Notes: generated from the letters alone by a model not told the origin. DNA of 52,544 bases from an uncultured Lentisphaerota bacterium (GCA_946413265.1 CAMKJU010000019.1:1-52544), one strand, 5' to 3'. Positions 24,643-34,518 are shown, numbered from the stretch's first letter. Made by a program: numbers and translations.

Positions 24643-24720
24643 GCCTCGCGAACGCCATCGCCACCGGACAATGGGGCGCAAAGGTAAATTATAGTATATC
24701 ATAAATTCTGCGCCAAACGC
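24643..24720 (-). promoter_or_regulatory. Promoter and conserved leader of giant gene B
   Basis: Minus-strand TGA-TATACT (-10 at 24698-24693) is followed by a leader containing CTTTGCGCCCCATTGTC (24683-24667). The region from upstream of the -10 to CGCGAGG is about three-quarters identical to the one before gene C at 29163-29240. The leader to the ATG is about 70 nt. Confidence 0.6.
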
Positions 24721-24765
24721 CGTCGAGTGGAAAATTTTTCAATTTTTAAATTTGTTTTCTAGTCT

Positions 24766-24797
24766 CCCCTTGTACGGCGGACGGGCCGCACGAGGGA
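24766..24797. repeat. Intergenic palindromic repeat, copy 1
   Basis: CCCCTTGTACGGC - 6-nt loop - GCCGCACGAGGGA. It is nearly identical to 29313-29344 and lies in the same place, 3' of a giant surface gene (C stops at 24834) and upstream of the next promoter. No U-tract follows the stem at once. A 26-nt block at 24796-24821 matches the DUF5703-gene repeat at 23 of 26 positions. Confidence 0.8.
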
Positions 24798-24833
24798 AGA
24801 CAACTCGCGTACAACAGCAAGTAGTGGATCCGA

Positions 24834-27800
24834 TTACCGGATGAGGATGGTGAACGAGCCGTCGGACATCGCCCAGAGGACGTTCCCGACGACTTCCGTG
24901 CGCCACTTGTGCGCGCCGGCGTTATCAGTGACGGTCACGTTCGCAAGCGCGGGGAGATTCGACGCCTCCAGAAGCGGCACCTTGAATCCACCAGGAACGC
25001 TCGCGGCACCGAAGTCCACGACGATGTTCACCGCGCCGTTGTACGTGGCCGTGCCGGCGACCGTCAGCTTCGCCGAGCCGGTACGCGCGGCCGCAATGGT
25101 CACCGTGCCGCCATCGGCGACGGACAGCGCGCCGACGGACACCGACTTGCCGAGGACGAGGTTACCATCCGCCGCAACGCTGAACGTCGCGTCCGATGTG
25201 TTGGCGACGCCCGAGGCGTTCGTCACGGTGCAGTTCGCGCCGATCGTGAGCGAGCCGTTCTGGATCGTCTGCGTGTCCGCCGCGAAGAACGTGTCAGACA
25301 CCGTCGCGGAAACGGCATTCCACGAATCGCCGAACGTGCCGCCCGCCGCCGCCGTCACGTTGTTCACGGTAAGCGACCCGCAAATCTTGGAATTCGCCGC
25401 CGAGAGCGTCACTCCGCCCGTGCCCGTGATCGAGCCAGACCCCATCAGACGGCTGCCGGCGTTGACGACGTACGTACCGTTCTGGTGCTCGCAGTTGAGC
25501 GCGTACATGGCCGGCTTGCCGCTTTCGCCAATCGTCGCGAGTCCCACGAAGGTAAGCGGATTGCCATTGAACCCGTTCATCGCCATCATGCCGTTGCCGT
25601 TACCATGGTTCATCGTGCCGCGAACGGTCACACCGCCCTTCGACTCGCCGCTCGAAGTCGATGCGTACGTGATGTTGTTTGATAGCGTCACGCCGTCGTC
25701 GATGTTGATGACCGACGTGCCATTGCGGAACCAGATGGTCGGATTCGACACGCCCTCTGTGCCGACAGCTTGAATCATCGAATTGTCCGTAACGTTGATG
25801 ATGTTGTTGTTGAAGAAATCAAGCGCACGGCCACTATTCTCACCTTGCACCTCGATCGTGCCGCCGTTCAGGGTCACGGTACGCTTGAGCGTGTCGCGCA
25901 CCTTGGCGGAAAGAACGCCGCCCTTGTTGATCGTAACGCTGCGGGCGTTATTGTAGCCGAGGGCGTCCTGGGCCTCAAGGCTCACGGTGCCGCCGGCGTC
26001 GATCCGGACGGAGTTGGCCCCGAAGAACACGGACTCGCCGCCGCCAGCCATGTCAACAACAAGCGTGCCGTTAGTGACGCCGATCGTTGTCCCGGCGTTG
26101 GTGCTACCGAACCCACCTGATTTCTGTATCTTTCCTTCGCCGGGAACAAAGATCAGCGTCGAACCAACCGCAGGGCTGAAGAGGCCGCACGTATATGTCG
26201 TATCATCCTCAGTTGTACCCCAGGGGCCGAGCGTGAGGGTCTGTCCCGCCGCCACTGTCGGCGTACCCGACCCGCCGCCGGAGACGACCGTGTTCGTGCC
26301 GGAAATGACGGACGCATCGCCCGTCGGCAGTGTGTAGTCGATCCGGCCCGTCGATTCAGAGAAGTCGTATTCATCGGCATCGACTGCACCCATCTTGGCG
26401 CGGGGGCCGCTCCCCTGTTTTCCGGCGACGAACGTAAGGTCGCCCGGTCCTTTGACCTTGAACTTGTTCAGCGGAAGCGCATCCCCATTGGCGGCGCAGA
26501 CATCCACCGTCGCGACGGCTGGTTCAGTATTCTCCGCATCCACCGTGATCTGAGTGATCTGCTCCTGCTCCCAGAAAATCGTTTCGGCCAAGTTGCCTAG
26601 GGCATTGTACCATTCGGCGGTGCTGAACGCGAAATCCGCCGTTGCCGTTGTCGTGTAGCCGTTCAAGTACTTGTTAACGAATGTTCCCGTCCCTTCCAGC
26701 AGCTGCCACCTGTCCGTGTCAATAGGACTCTCGTTCACCATGATGACAGGCGGCGTTTCCGATGTCTCGTCAAGCGACAGCGTGCCTTCGCACACCTTGA
26801 GATAGAGAGATGAAGTTGGATCCACAGACGTACGGTTGATGTGCAAGGTGGCACCTCCGCTGACGGAGATATTGCCGCCCCACGTCGCGTCATCGCTCAA
26901 TTCCAGCGTTCCCTCACGCACCACCAGTTCCCCCGTCGCCGTGGCCGTGGCCGAAATGCGCAGCGTCCCGCTGCAGGTCTTCGTAATGTTTCCGGAACCG
27001 GAAATCGGCGACACGATCGAAACAGGATTAATCTGGGCCTCCGGCGGATCCGACACCGTGTTTGCCTCGATTTCCGTATCGGTTCCATCCACGGCCTCAA
27101 TTGTCCGGGCGGAGATCGAGACGCCGGCAAGGGACAGCTTTCCGCCTGCGAAATGAATTGAGCTGTTTGGCAGGCTGATGCCATCCGAACCGATGTTGAG
27201 CGTGCCGCCCTGGCGCAGGACGACTTTCGACCCCGTGCCGCCATTGTTGTTGGCACTTTCGTTGACAATGCCCTTCAACGTCACCCTCGCAGTAGAATCA
27301 TCGCTCTCTCCGTCTCCAATAGTCCAATAGCACATGCCGTCATGGCCGAGACGAGCAGCGGCTCCCGATGCCGTGAAGGTTCCGCCGTAGTTGTTGAAAT
27401 TGACGATCAGGCTCGGCCAGTGTCCGAGAAGCACGGATGCCTGATTGAGCGTGTCAGGGCCGGAAGTCCCGCTAACGACTATGCTGCCGCCGTACTGCGT
27501 GACGGTCTGGTTCGAGCCGCCGATGTTACCGAGGACGAAGCGCGACGAAAACGTGGCGTTGCAGCTGGGACCGAAACCGTAAAGCGTCTTGACGCCCGCC
27601 AATTGGAACTCGCTCATGTTCATCGGCTGGTCTATGACAACCGGGAACATTACCGCGCCGGAACCGTAGGGGGCGGTTGTCAGCGTCGCCGTTCCCTTGT
27701 AGCGCAACGTTCCAGCCGAGGGAGACGTAAACGTGGCGGCCTCGCGGATCACGTCGTCGATCGCGACTTCGCCCGTCAGCCCCGTGAACTCGAATCCCGC

Positions 27801-29135
27801 GATCTGGTTGTTCGCGGCGTTGGTGAACTTCAACGCCGTGCTGCCGCTACCCGTCAAGACGAGTTCCGCCGCCTGAACAGCGGTGTCGAAAGTGATCGTG
27901 GCCGCGCCGTAGTCATTGTTCACGTAGATGCGCTTGTCGGCCCCGCCCGTGAAATCGGTGAGGTCGGACCACATCACGTCGCCCGTCACCTCCAGCTGAT
28001 ACTCGTTGGCGACGGCTTCGGTCGTCTTCACGATCTGAATGGCCGCGATGCAGCCACGCTCCGCGCCACTGACGCGGTGCCCCACGACGGTCAGCGTCCG
28101 TGCGGACGTCGCGGGCGACACGAGGCAGTTCACGCCGGGGATGGGCGCACCAGTGACTCGCGTCTTGCCCCACGACGCAGTGCCTTCTTCGGTCGTGAAA
28201 TCGCCAGATTCCGCTTTCGTCGTATTCGTCGAGGTGTAGTTCACGCCATTGATCGTCACGTATCCGAACTGGGCGTCCGAAGTGTCAGTGGAGCAATAGA
28301 CGATTACCTTGTACCTGTCGAACGGGATGTTGGAGATCGTGACAGTCGGCGTGGAATTGTTAATGTCGTCGTCGATGTACCCGTGGCGCACATCGCTCGA
28401 CGCCGTGTAGCCGCCGTACGACCAGCTTCCGCGCGTTCCGGATATGCGCACCTGCGAAGACGCCGCCGCATAGAACGCCCCGTTGTCGTTGCCGACTGCA
28501 GTCACGCTCGGCAGCGTGTTGCCGTCCGTGCCGAGCATCTGGCTCCAGAGCATTCCGCCGACGGCATAACCCGCAAGCCCGACGGAATCGGAGGTCCATA
28601 GCTTCGACCCCTCGCTGTCGTTGAAGTTGATGCTGATGGATTCAAGGTCGCCCTTCTGGTGCAATTTCAAGTTGCAGAAGCCGTATCCGTCGGCTGACGC
28701 GCTCGCGGCGCAGTAACCCTGTGTTCCTCCGGCAAAGTCCGTAAGGTAGGCTGCGGCGACACCACTTCCTGTGTACTTGGCGTCGACGGTCTGCGCATAC
28801 ACGCCGCCTTCCCCATTCGTGAATCGGATGGTCGCACACTTCAGGTATCCACCGTCATTCCACTGCGCCTGATACTTTACGGCGGAGAGCACGCCGTCGT
28901 TCGTCTCCTCCGTTCGCAGGACAAGCGGCACTTTGGCCTCGCCGCCAGCCCAACCGCCGCCTTTTGTAACCGACGGGAACCAGGTCATGCCCAAATCGGC
29001 GAGCGTGATGTTCTTAAACGCGAGGCCAGGTGCGTTGACGGGCACGTATCCGCCCGTCTCTGCAAGAGATTCGCCGTCCGCAAACGCAACGGTCGCGCCA
29101 ACGGTGGCGGTGAGGAGAGCCAACAGTTTTTTCAT
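24834..29135 (-). CDS. Giant secreted beta-helical surface protein C
   Basis: A 1433-residue protein. AAGGA precedes the ATG and the signal peptide is MKKLLALLTATVGATVAFA. Residues 20-160 are a strand-rich N-terminal part. Residues about 165-372 are the shared module (SISINFNDSEG, ISNIPFDRYKVIVYCSTDT, FGYVTINGVNYTS, ERGCIAAIQIV). From about 390 to 1400 there are autotransporter-associated beta-strand repeats with many GGT/GSG turns and Asn ladders (LRQGGTLNIGSDGISLPNSS, VTLNGGTIEVQGENSGRALD). The C-terminus is GSFTILIR. It belongs to the same modular family as B and D and is not recognised as any characterised adhesin. Its promoter-leader is homologous to that of B, which implies co-regulation. 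Confidence 0.75.
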   Translation of the reverse strand: MKKLLALLTATVGATVAFADGESLAETGGYVPVNAPGLAFKNITLADLGMTWFPSVTKGGGWAGGEAKVPLVLRTEETNDGVLSAVKYQAQWNDGGYLKCATIRFTNGEGGVYAQTVDAKYTGSGVAAAYLTDFAGGTQGYCAASASADGYGFCNLKLHQKGDLESISINFNDSEGSKLWTSDSVGLAGYAVGGMLWSQMLGTDGNTLPSVTAVGNDNGAFYAAASSQVRISGTRGSWSYGGYTASSDVRHGYIDDDINNSTPTVTISNIPFDRYKVIVYCSTDTSDAQFGYVTINGVNYTSTNTTKAESGDFTTEEGTASWGKTRVTGAPIPGVNCLVSPATSARTLTVVGHRVSGAERGCIAAIQIVKTTEAVANEYQLEVTGDVMWSDLTDFTGGADKRIYVNNDYGAATITFDTAVQAAELVLTGSGSTALKFTNAANNQIAGFEFTGLTGEVAIDDVIREAATFTSPSAGTLRYKGTATLTTAPYGSGAVMFPVVIDQPMNMSEFQLAGVKTLYGFGPSCNATFSSRFVLGNIGGSNQTVTQYGGSIVVSGTSGPDTLNQASVLLGHWPSLIVNFNNYGGTFTASGAAARLGHDGMCYWTIGDGESDDSTARVTLKGIVNESANNNGGTGSKVVLRQGGTLNIGSDGISLPNSSIHFAGGKLSLAGVSISARTIEAVDGTDTEIEANTVSDPPEAQINPVSIVSPISGSGNITKTCSGTLRISATATATGELVVREGTLELSDDATWGGNISVSGGATLHINRTSVDPTSSLYLKVCEGTLSLDETSETPPVIMVNESPIDTDRWQLLEGTGTFVNKYLNGYTTTATADFAFSTAEWYNALGNLAETIFWEQEQITQITVDAENTEPAVATVDVCAANGDALPLNKFKVKGPGDLTFVAGKQGSGPRAKMGAVDADEYDFSESTGRIDYTLPTGDASVISGTNTVVSGGGSGTPTVAAGQTLTLGPWGTTEDDTTYTCGLFSPAVGSTLIFVPGEGKIQKSGGFGSTNAGTTIGVTNGTLVVDMAGGGESVFFGANSVRIDAGGTVSLEAQDALGYNNARSVTINKGGVLSAKVRDTLKRTVTLNGGTIEVQGENSGRALDFFNNNIINVTDNSMIQAVGTEGVSNPTIWFRNGTSVINIDDGVTLSNNITYASTSSGESKGGVTVRGTMNHGNGNGMMAMNGFNGNPLTFVGLATIGESGKPAMYALNCEHQNGTYVVNAGSRLMGSGSITGTGGVTLSAANSKICGSLTVNNVTAAAGGTFGDSWNAVSATVSDTFFAADTQTIQNGSLTIGANCTVTNASGVANTSDATFSVAADGNLVLGKSVSVGALSVADGGTVTIAAARTGSAKLTVAGTATYNGAVNIVVDFGAASVPGGFKVPLLEASNLPALANVTVTDNAGAHKWRTEVVGNVLWAMSDGSFTILIR

Positions 29136-29162
29136 GTTGTTGTTCCTTATTTAGTAAAAAGT

Positions 29163-29240
29163 CCTCGCGGACACCAAAGCCACTCGACAATGGGGCGCAA
29201 AGTTTAAAAGTAGTATATCATAATTTTGACGCTCAACGCC
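29163..29240 (-). promoter_or_regulatory. Promoter and conserved leader of giant gene C
   Basis: TGA-TATACT (-10 at 29217-29212) and the invariant 17-mer CTTTGCGCCCCATTGTC (29202-29186) as before gene B. Here the leader ends in GTCC-GCGA-GGAC followed by TTTTT, a small GNRA-capped hairpin with a U-run, 26 nt before the start codon; it could act as an attenuator. Confidence 0.6.
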
Positions 29241-29309
29241 ACACAGCAAAAACATTTCAGAACATTTCAAAACTTGAAGATTCTGACTTTTTCAAGCAAT
29301 AATTCCCCT

Positions 29310-29347
29310 CCTCCCCTTGTACGGCGGACGGGCCGTGCGAGGGGAGG
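29310..29347. repeat. Intergenic palindromic repeat, copy 2
   Basis: The core 29313-29344 (CCCCTTGTACGGC, 6-nt loop, GCCGTGCGAGGGG) extends by three further pairs to a 16-bp stem. It lies 3' of giant gene D, whose stop is at 29362. A shortened relative with the same outer arms is at 36067-36089. Confidence 0.85.
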
Positions 29348-29361
29348 TCACTTCAAACGTG

Positions 29362-32300
29362 TCATCTTATGAGAATTGAGAGCGGCACATTGTAACCGAC
29401 GTAGTCAATGTACACGCCAGTAGCGTCCTGTGAGATCACGTATGTTCCGGCAGGATCGGTCGCGACGTTCAAGGAGGCGGTCGTATCGCCTTCAGCAGGG
29501 GTTTTGCGCACCATGTTGACAATTTCATTCTCTCTGGCCCTGTTCACCCTCAAGCCCGTGACGATCACGTCAGCAGTAGTGTACGTCTTTGTGGAACTGC
29601 CCCTGAAGGACACGAGCCTGTGACGGAAGATGCGCTTCACCAGCGACACCTTGCCAAGAGGAAGCGCGGAAACAGCCTTGATGGTGTGCGAACCATGGGT
29701 ATTGCCGGCGGCGTAACTCACCGAGCCTTCACCCTTGAAGTAGTATTCCACGCCGTCTGTACCGCTAAAGTCGAAATCGTCCGTAAACTCAACGCCGTCC
29801 TTTGCAGCTACATAGAACGTCACCTTGTTGCCGTTGTTGCCAGCCTTGCTGTTGTTGTTCATGACGAGTTTCGAGGTGGCGTCCACCATGTACCAACAAG
29901 TGCCTTGCTGCTTCTTGACGTTGATCGAACTCACCCTGACGTGATTGAAGAGTCCCACTTTGAGGGTCCATCCCTCAAGCCGCGTGGAGACGTTCACGTC
30001 TTTGTATCCATCTGCGCCAGGCGCAATATTAGCCATCAGATCGCCGTCGAAAAGAACCGAGTCAAAGTTAGAACCCGGGAGGCTGGGAGCCAAACTGCCC
30101 GCATAGTCGGCCCAACGGTTATTGGCAACGACTTTCCAATTCGACGCATTGTCCCAATTGGCGTCTTCATTGCCCATGAATATGTTGGTAAACGTGGCGC
30201 CATCGCCGTCGATTGCCGGATTGTCGCGTCTCGCGTCGACAACGTCCACGGTCACAACGATGCAGCCGGCTTCGTAGGAGACCGTTGCGGCGGTCGATAC
30301 GACATCCCAGTTCCCGCTGGGTTCGAATACCGTGACGCTCCTCGGTTGCGGCCCTGTGTAGTTGATTCTGACGCTCGACTCTGTCGTGCTCGCCAGCACA
30401 ATCTTCACGTCAAGTGAACTGCCCGCCGCAAAGCTGAGAGTGTTGGTCGGGCGGTTTTGTCCGAAGTCCAGCGTGCCATTGCCGGAAAGAGTGCCGACAG
30501 TGAAATTGTCAGTCCTGATCTTGAGCGTTGAGCCCTCTGCTATGTTGAAATCGACGTTCGGCATGCTCACGGTGCTGTATGCATAGATTGCCCCCGCCTG
30601 GATGTCGATGGTGCCGTCTCCTGTGGAACGCGTGTTGTACAGCCAGAAGTTTGCGTCGCCCGTTTTGGCAAGCGTATGACCGCCGAGCTCAAGCGAAGTG
30701 GCCGCGTAGCCGCTGCCCACAAGACCGAAGTCGGCGCCTGCGTGTACGGTAGAATGTGCCGCAAGCGCAATCGCGGTGGTCTGGCGGTTGCCGGTTGGGA
30801 TTGCCGCGCCTGTGTTGCGCAGAGTGCCTCCTTCGAGCGTAAAGGCGTTGCAGCTGTCCACTACGCCATTCAGCTCAACGGTGCCTGCCACCGTTATCGC
30901 CTTGCCGCTTGGGGTCGTGCCGCCGCCCGTCGCGCCAAAACCGCCCACCGAGCCAAGCTTCAGGACGGCCCCATCGTCAACGTCAATGGCAGTGGCGATG
31001 CTGCCGCGCGACTGGACAACGCCAGAAGCCACTTTCACCTTGCCGGCGCCAGTTATCGCCGCATTGAGGATCAGCTCGTCTTCGCCGGCAAACACAAGCG
31101 TGCCCGCGTAATCTCCAAAATCATATCCGGCCACGGGACTGGTGCGCGCCACCGTCACAGTGTCGGCATCCAAGAAGTGGACGGTGTCGGCAGATATGGC
31201 ATAACACTCATTTGTCACTATTTCAGGAGCACCGGGACCTTCTGGATCCGCCGGGACCTCCACAAAGTACTTGACCTGCGTGCCGTCTTCAAAACGCGTG
31301 GTCCCCGCCGGGAGATATACGTCCCGGCCAGCGCGGCATGTCACCAATAGCTGGTAACATCCGTTCGTGTAGAGGAACTCCGAAGTATGCTCACGGGTGA
31401 ATACACCCGTCGGGACTCGGCAGGTGACAACGCCTTCCGGCTGTTCCTCGATTTCGCCCGTCAGCGGAATGAGGCTCGTGCCGGCGTAGGCCAAAAGATC
31501 ATAGGCACTATAGTCGAAGCAGAGAGAGCCGCCCTCCGTTATCACCGTGGGCGCGCCGCCGATATCGACCGCGCCACCCTCAATTGTGACGTCGGTGGCG
31601 ATGGTGGTCAGGCCGTCGGAGGTCAACCGTCCAGCGCCCTTCTTGAGGGTGAGCGCACCGTCGCCCTCAAGGCTGAGCGAATCGGCAGAGAGCGTGGCGT
31701 TGACGGCAATGGTCGCATCCGGCCCGGCTGTCAACGTCATGGCCGCTCCATCGGCGGGAACCGCGTAGTTGGCGGCGGCCTCGCCGGCCTTTGTCCATGT
31801 GTTCCCCTCCGTGGCGAATGTCGTCTCGCCAGACACGGCGCGCGAATACGAACCCGCCGAGGGGCTATAGGGATAGAGGTCCTTCAACGCCTCCATCTGC
31901 GCATCGGAGATGGGATAGTCGTAAATCAGCAACGAATCGAAGACGCCATCGGCCGCACGCCCATAGCCCCCGGCCGGAATACCGCCATAACCAGAGCCAC
32001 CCTGGACGCCGCTGTGGTCCGTCGTGCCAATCTGGAAACCAGAGGCCCTTGTCACCGTCTTCCACTTCATTCCGTCAAGGTAGATGGTCATCTTCGTCTT
32101 GTTCTCCGAAACGGTGAACGCGTAAAAGTGGCGCGCTTCGGCTGCATGTGGGACTGTGAGTGTCGTAAGGACCTCAGAAGAGCTCTGGTTGCCATAGCCG
32201 ACAATGACCTTGTTCGCCACTGAGTCCGTCGCAAGGAACAACGACTTTTTGGAACTGGTCGTGCTGCCGAAACTTACGAACACTTTCTTGGCTTCGCTGG

Positions 32301-34386
32301 GCATCGAACCGACCACGACGATGGAGAATTCGTTCCAGGTAGGCAGCCCCGAAGCCACGCTCACGTAGGGGTTGGCCTGCGCCCCAACACCGGTTCCGCC
32401 CTCGGCCAATTCGTAATATTCCGGGGCATTGTCATATTGCATCGTCGCAGAATGACGGGAACTCGCGGAGGTGGAAAGCGTATTGTCAAAAGTGAACTCA
32501 TAGTATGCCGCCGCCCCCGTCACCTTTACGTCCGTGCCATAGCCGCGCGAAGCCGCTCCGTCCGTCACGGCAAGGGTCGCGATTGTGCCGTCATAGCGCG
32601 TCAGCACGACCGTCGAAACTCCCGTCAGCCCAGATACGGAGAATTCGTCCTTGGCGTACTCTTCCACTGTCTCGGTGACGGCAACCGCCGAACCTTCGCC
32701 GAAAAGATAACCCGCCGGGAGCGTGCGCGAGGCGTCAAGGGCGTAGCACGTGTTCGCGCCAAGCGTAACCGTGCCCGTCACGCCGTCAAAGTCAAGTTTC
32801 AGGAGGTCGGCGTTCGTCACAGTGTAGCCGTTCACGCCAACGACGGTGAGGGATCCTTCGCAGATTACGCGCAACGCAGTCTCTTGCGCGGCGCTCAGCT
32901 CGAGCGTTCCACCGTCTTCTATCGTGACAGACGGAATCGCACTTGGGTCGTATGTATCCACGATCTGGAAACCGGCGATGCCGCCGCGCGCACCTGCATT
33001 GTTATTACCGCCTTTGATCGTAAGCGTAGAAGATGTCTGTCCTGTAATTCGCAGGGCATTCGCGCCATAGGCGGGAACGCGACTCCGGGAGAAGCCCCAA
33101 TAAGTTGATGAAGATGTGTCAGAAGACGAAGCCTGCTGTGTCGTCCCGCTGGACGCACTCCAGCGATATGGAGTTCCGTTCACCGTGACTGGTCCGAACT
33201 TGTTTTCGCTACTGTCCGTCGCAGTGTATACGATCACATCGTATTCCTTGTATGGCACGCCGGTTACAGTTATTCTAGCCCTCTCACCGCCATCGTCCAG
33301 GTATGCGTTGACAAGATGATACATGGGCACGTAGTCGCTTTTCCAGTTCCACCCGTTTGCGGCCTTTTCATTAATTGTGATACCAGAAAGTATGTTTACT
33401 TCCTGCGCAGCTCCGTCCCATTCTTTGATATTCGCAGTAATGTCAGCACCGCTACTTGATGCAGACGAGCGACCATCTTCCGTCCAAGCATTTGCCGGGA
33501 CACGCTCAAGCCCGTAATACTCTGGCTTCTCACCAACCGAGCTGTATGCAGATTGAAGGTTTACGCTTATTACTCTTGCAGCAGACACAGGCCGCGTATT
33601 CTCGCCAACGGCAGACATGTCGCGCACGATCTGCACAGCCGAGATGCCCTGCTTTTTGACTGAACCACTCAGATATCCCGCTTTGCGCATTGTCAGGACG
33701 AGAGTATCGGATGTAAGCCCTGACACCTTGAGCGCGTTTTTGCCAAGCTCTGTGGTCGTTTGCTGAGTCCCCCATGTGTCCATAACGGACGAACCCCGCG
33801 TCGTGCCGCCTGACGCACTGGTATCACCGACATACGGTATGCCATTCACGCAAACAGCCCTGAACGCAGGACTTGCCGCATCCGACGCATCACCAGAAAA
33901 GTAGACGATAACATCATACTTTTCATAGGGGATGTTCTGCAATTCAAGTGCGGAATCCGTTTGCTCACCGGAAGCACGCGCCAACCATGCACCTTGAAAA
34001 GTCGGCGAGCGAGATGTCGAACCATAGTTCGCCGTGCCGCTTCCCTCGACAGCCCATGTGAAGACCACATCGGCGAGATTGGTGACTGATTGTGAAGTTC
34101 CGTCCCAGGCAGCTACGCCGTTACGATAACCGTTGCGCACGTCGCCGGAAACCCTCGTTCCCGTGCGGTCGGCGTTTGAGGTGTTCTGCCAGGCGTTGTC
34201 TGGCAATGTTCCCGCCAGCGTCGCAGTCTCGCCGTTCCCCGACATCTTGTAGTTGGAGTCGTTCGAGATGTTCAGGCTGATTATGTCCTGAGCAGGATAG
34301 TCCGCCCATGCACAGGTCGCCGCGGAAAAGGCAAGAAGACATACCACTGTCGCTATGCGACCCATCACGCCTATTGTGTTTTTCAT
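29362..34386 (-). CDS. Giant secreted beta-helical surface protein D, with LamG-like domain
   Basis: A 1674-residue protein, the largest in the window. The start at 34386 is chosen for AAAGG 9 nt upstream and a good signal peptide (IATVVCLLAFSAATCAWA). Two tandem copies of the shared module follow: about 35-257 (IISLNISNDSN, LQNIPYEKYDVIVYFSGDA, KKQGISAVQIV) and 270-480 (VISVNLQSAYS, VTGVPYKEYDVIVYTATDS, RGGIAGFQIVDTYD). About 640-850 is a LamG/concanavalin-like domain (YYEFTFDNTLS, RHFYAFTVSENKTKMTIYLD, GVFDSLLIYDYPISDAQMEA). Beta-strand repeats follow, then about 1430-1674 a copy of the module that opens protein B (LEGWTLKVGLFNHVRVSS, NKVTFYVAAKDGVEF). It ends PLSILIR. Glycan binding through LamG is plausible but unproven. 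Confidence 0.78.
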   Translation of the reverse strand: MKNTIGVMGRIATVVCLLAFSAATCAWADYPAQDIISLNISNDSNYKMSGNGETATLAGTLPDNAWQNTSNADRTGTRVSGDVRNGYRNGVAAWDGTSQSVTNLADVVFTWAVEGSGTANYGSTSRSPTFQGAWLARASGEQTDSALELQNIPYEKYDVIVYFSGDASDAASPAFRAVCVNGIPYVGDTSASGGTTRGSSVMDTWGTQQTTTELGKNALKVSGLTSDTLVLTMRKAGYLSGSVKKQGISAVQIVRDMSAVGENTRPVSAARVISVNLQSAYSSVGEKPEYYGLERVPANAWTEDGRSSASSSGADITANIKEWDGAAQEVNILSGITINEKAANGWNWKSDYVPMYHLVNAYLDDGGERARITVTGVPYKEYDVIVYTATDSSENKFGPVTVNGTPYRWSASSGTTQQASSSDTSSSTYWGFSRSRVPAYGANALRITGQTSSTLTIKGGNNNAGARGGIAGFQIVDTYDPSAIPSVTIEDGGTLELSAAQETALRVICEGSLTVVGVNGYTVTNADLLKLDFDGVTGTVTLGANTCYALDASRTLPAGYLFGEGSAVAVTETVEEYAKDEFSVSGLTGVSTVVLTRYDGTIATLAVTDGAASRGYGTDVKVTGAAAYYEFTFDNTLSTSASSRHSATMQYDNAPEYYELAEGGTGVGAQANPYVSVASGLPTWNEFSIVVVGSMPSEAKKVFVSFGSTTSSKKSLFLATDSVANKVIVGYGNQSSSEVLTTLTVPHAAEARHFYAFTVSENKTKMTIYLDGMKWKTVTRASGFQIGTTDHSGVQGGSGYGGIPAGGYGRAADGVFDSLLIYDYPISDAQMEALKDLYPYSPSAGSYSRAVSGETTFATEGNTWTKAGEAAANYAVPADGAAMTLTAGPDATIAVNATLSADSLSLEGDGALTLKKGAGRLTSDGLTTIATDVTIEGGAVDIGGAPTVITEGGSLCFDYSAYDLLAYAGTSLIPLTGEIEEQPEGVVTCRVPTGVFTREHTSEFLYTNGCYQLLVTCRAGRDVYLPAGTTRFEDGTQVKYFVEVPADPEGPGAPEIVTNECYAISADTVHFLDADTVTVARTSPVAGYDFGDYAGTLVFAGEDELILNAAITGAGKVKVASGVVQSRGSIATAIDVDDGAVLKLGSVGGFGATGGGTTPSGKAITVAGTVELNGVVDSCNAFTLEGGTLRNTGAAIPTGNRQTTAIALAAHSTVHAGADFGLVGSGYAATSLELGGHTLAKTGDANFWLYNTRSTGDGTIDIQAGAIYAYSTVSMPNVDFNIAEGSTLKIRTDNFTVGTLSGNGTLDFGQNRPTNTLSFAAGSSLDVKIVLASTTESSVRINYTGPQPRSVTVFEPSGNWDVVSTAATVSYEAGCIVVTVDVVDARRDNPAIDGDGATFTNIFMGNEDANWDNASNWKVVANNRWADYAGSLAPSLPGSNFDSVLFDGDLMANIAPGADGYKDVNVSTRLEGWTLKVGLFNHVRVSSINVKKQQGTCWYMVDATSKLVMNNNSKAGNNGNKVTFYVAAKDGVEFTDDFDFSGTDGVEYYFKGEGSVSYAAGNTHGSHTIKAVSALPLGKVSLVKRIFRHRLVSFRGSSTKTYTTADVIVTGLRVNRARENEIVNMVRKTPAEGDTTASLNVATDPAGTYVISQDATGVYIDYVGYNVPLSILIR

Positions 34387-34518
34387 CGTGTTGCGCCTTT
34401 CGTTCATTGACATCCCACCCGACCATCGAATGTGATGAACCGTATCACAATCGAGAGGTGCTTGGGGCGACCTACCCCTATGGAAAGCGACACCCCTCAG
34501 AAAAGCAACGGCGACATC

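Noticed and set aside
29163..29240. Known riboswitch class in the B/C leader
   Set aside because: I could not match the conserved 17-mer to any riboswitch core I know, and the genes are surface proteins, not metabolic ones.
1711..34386. Classical type Va autotransporters for proteins A-D
   Set aside because: The repeats are of the autotransporter-associated kind, but no C-terminal beta-barrel of about 280 residues with a terminal aromatic residue is visible.
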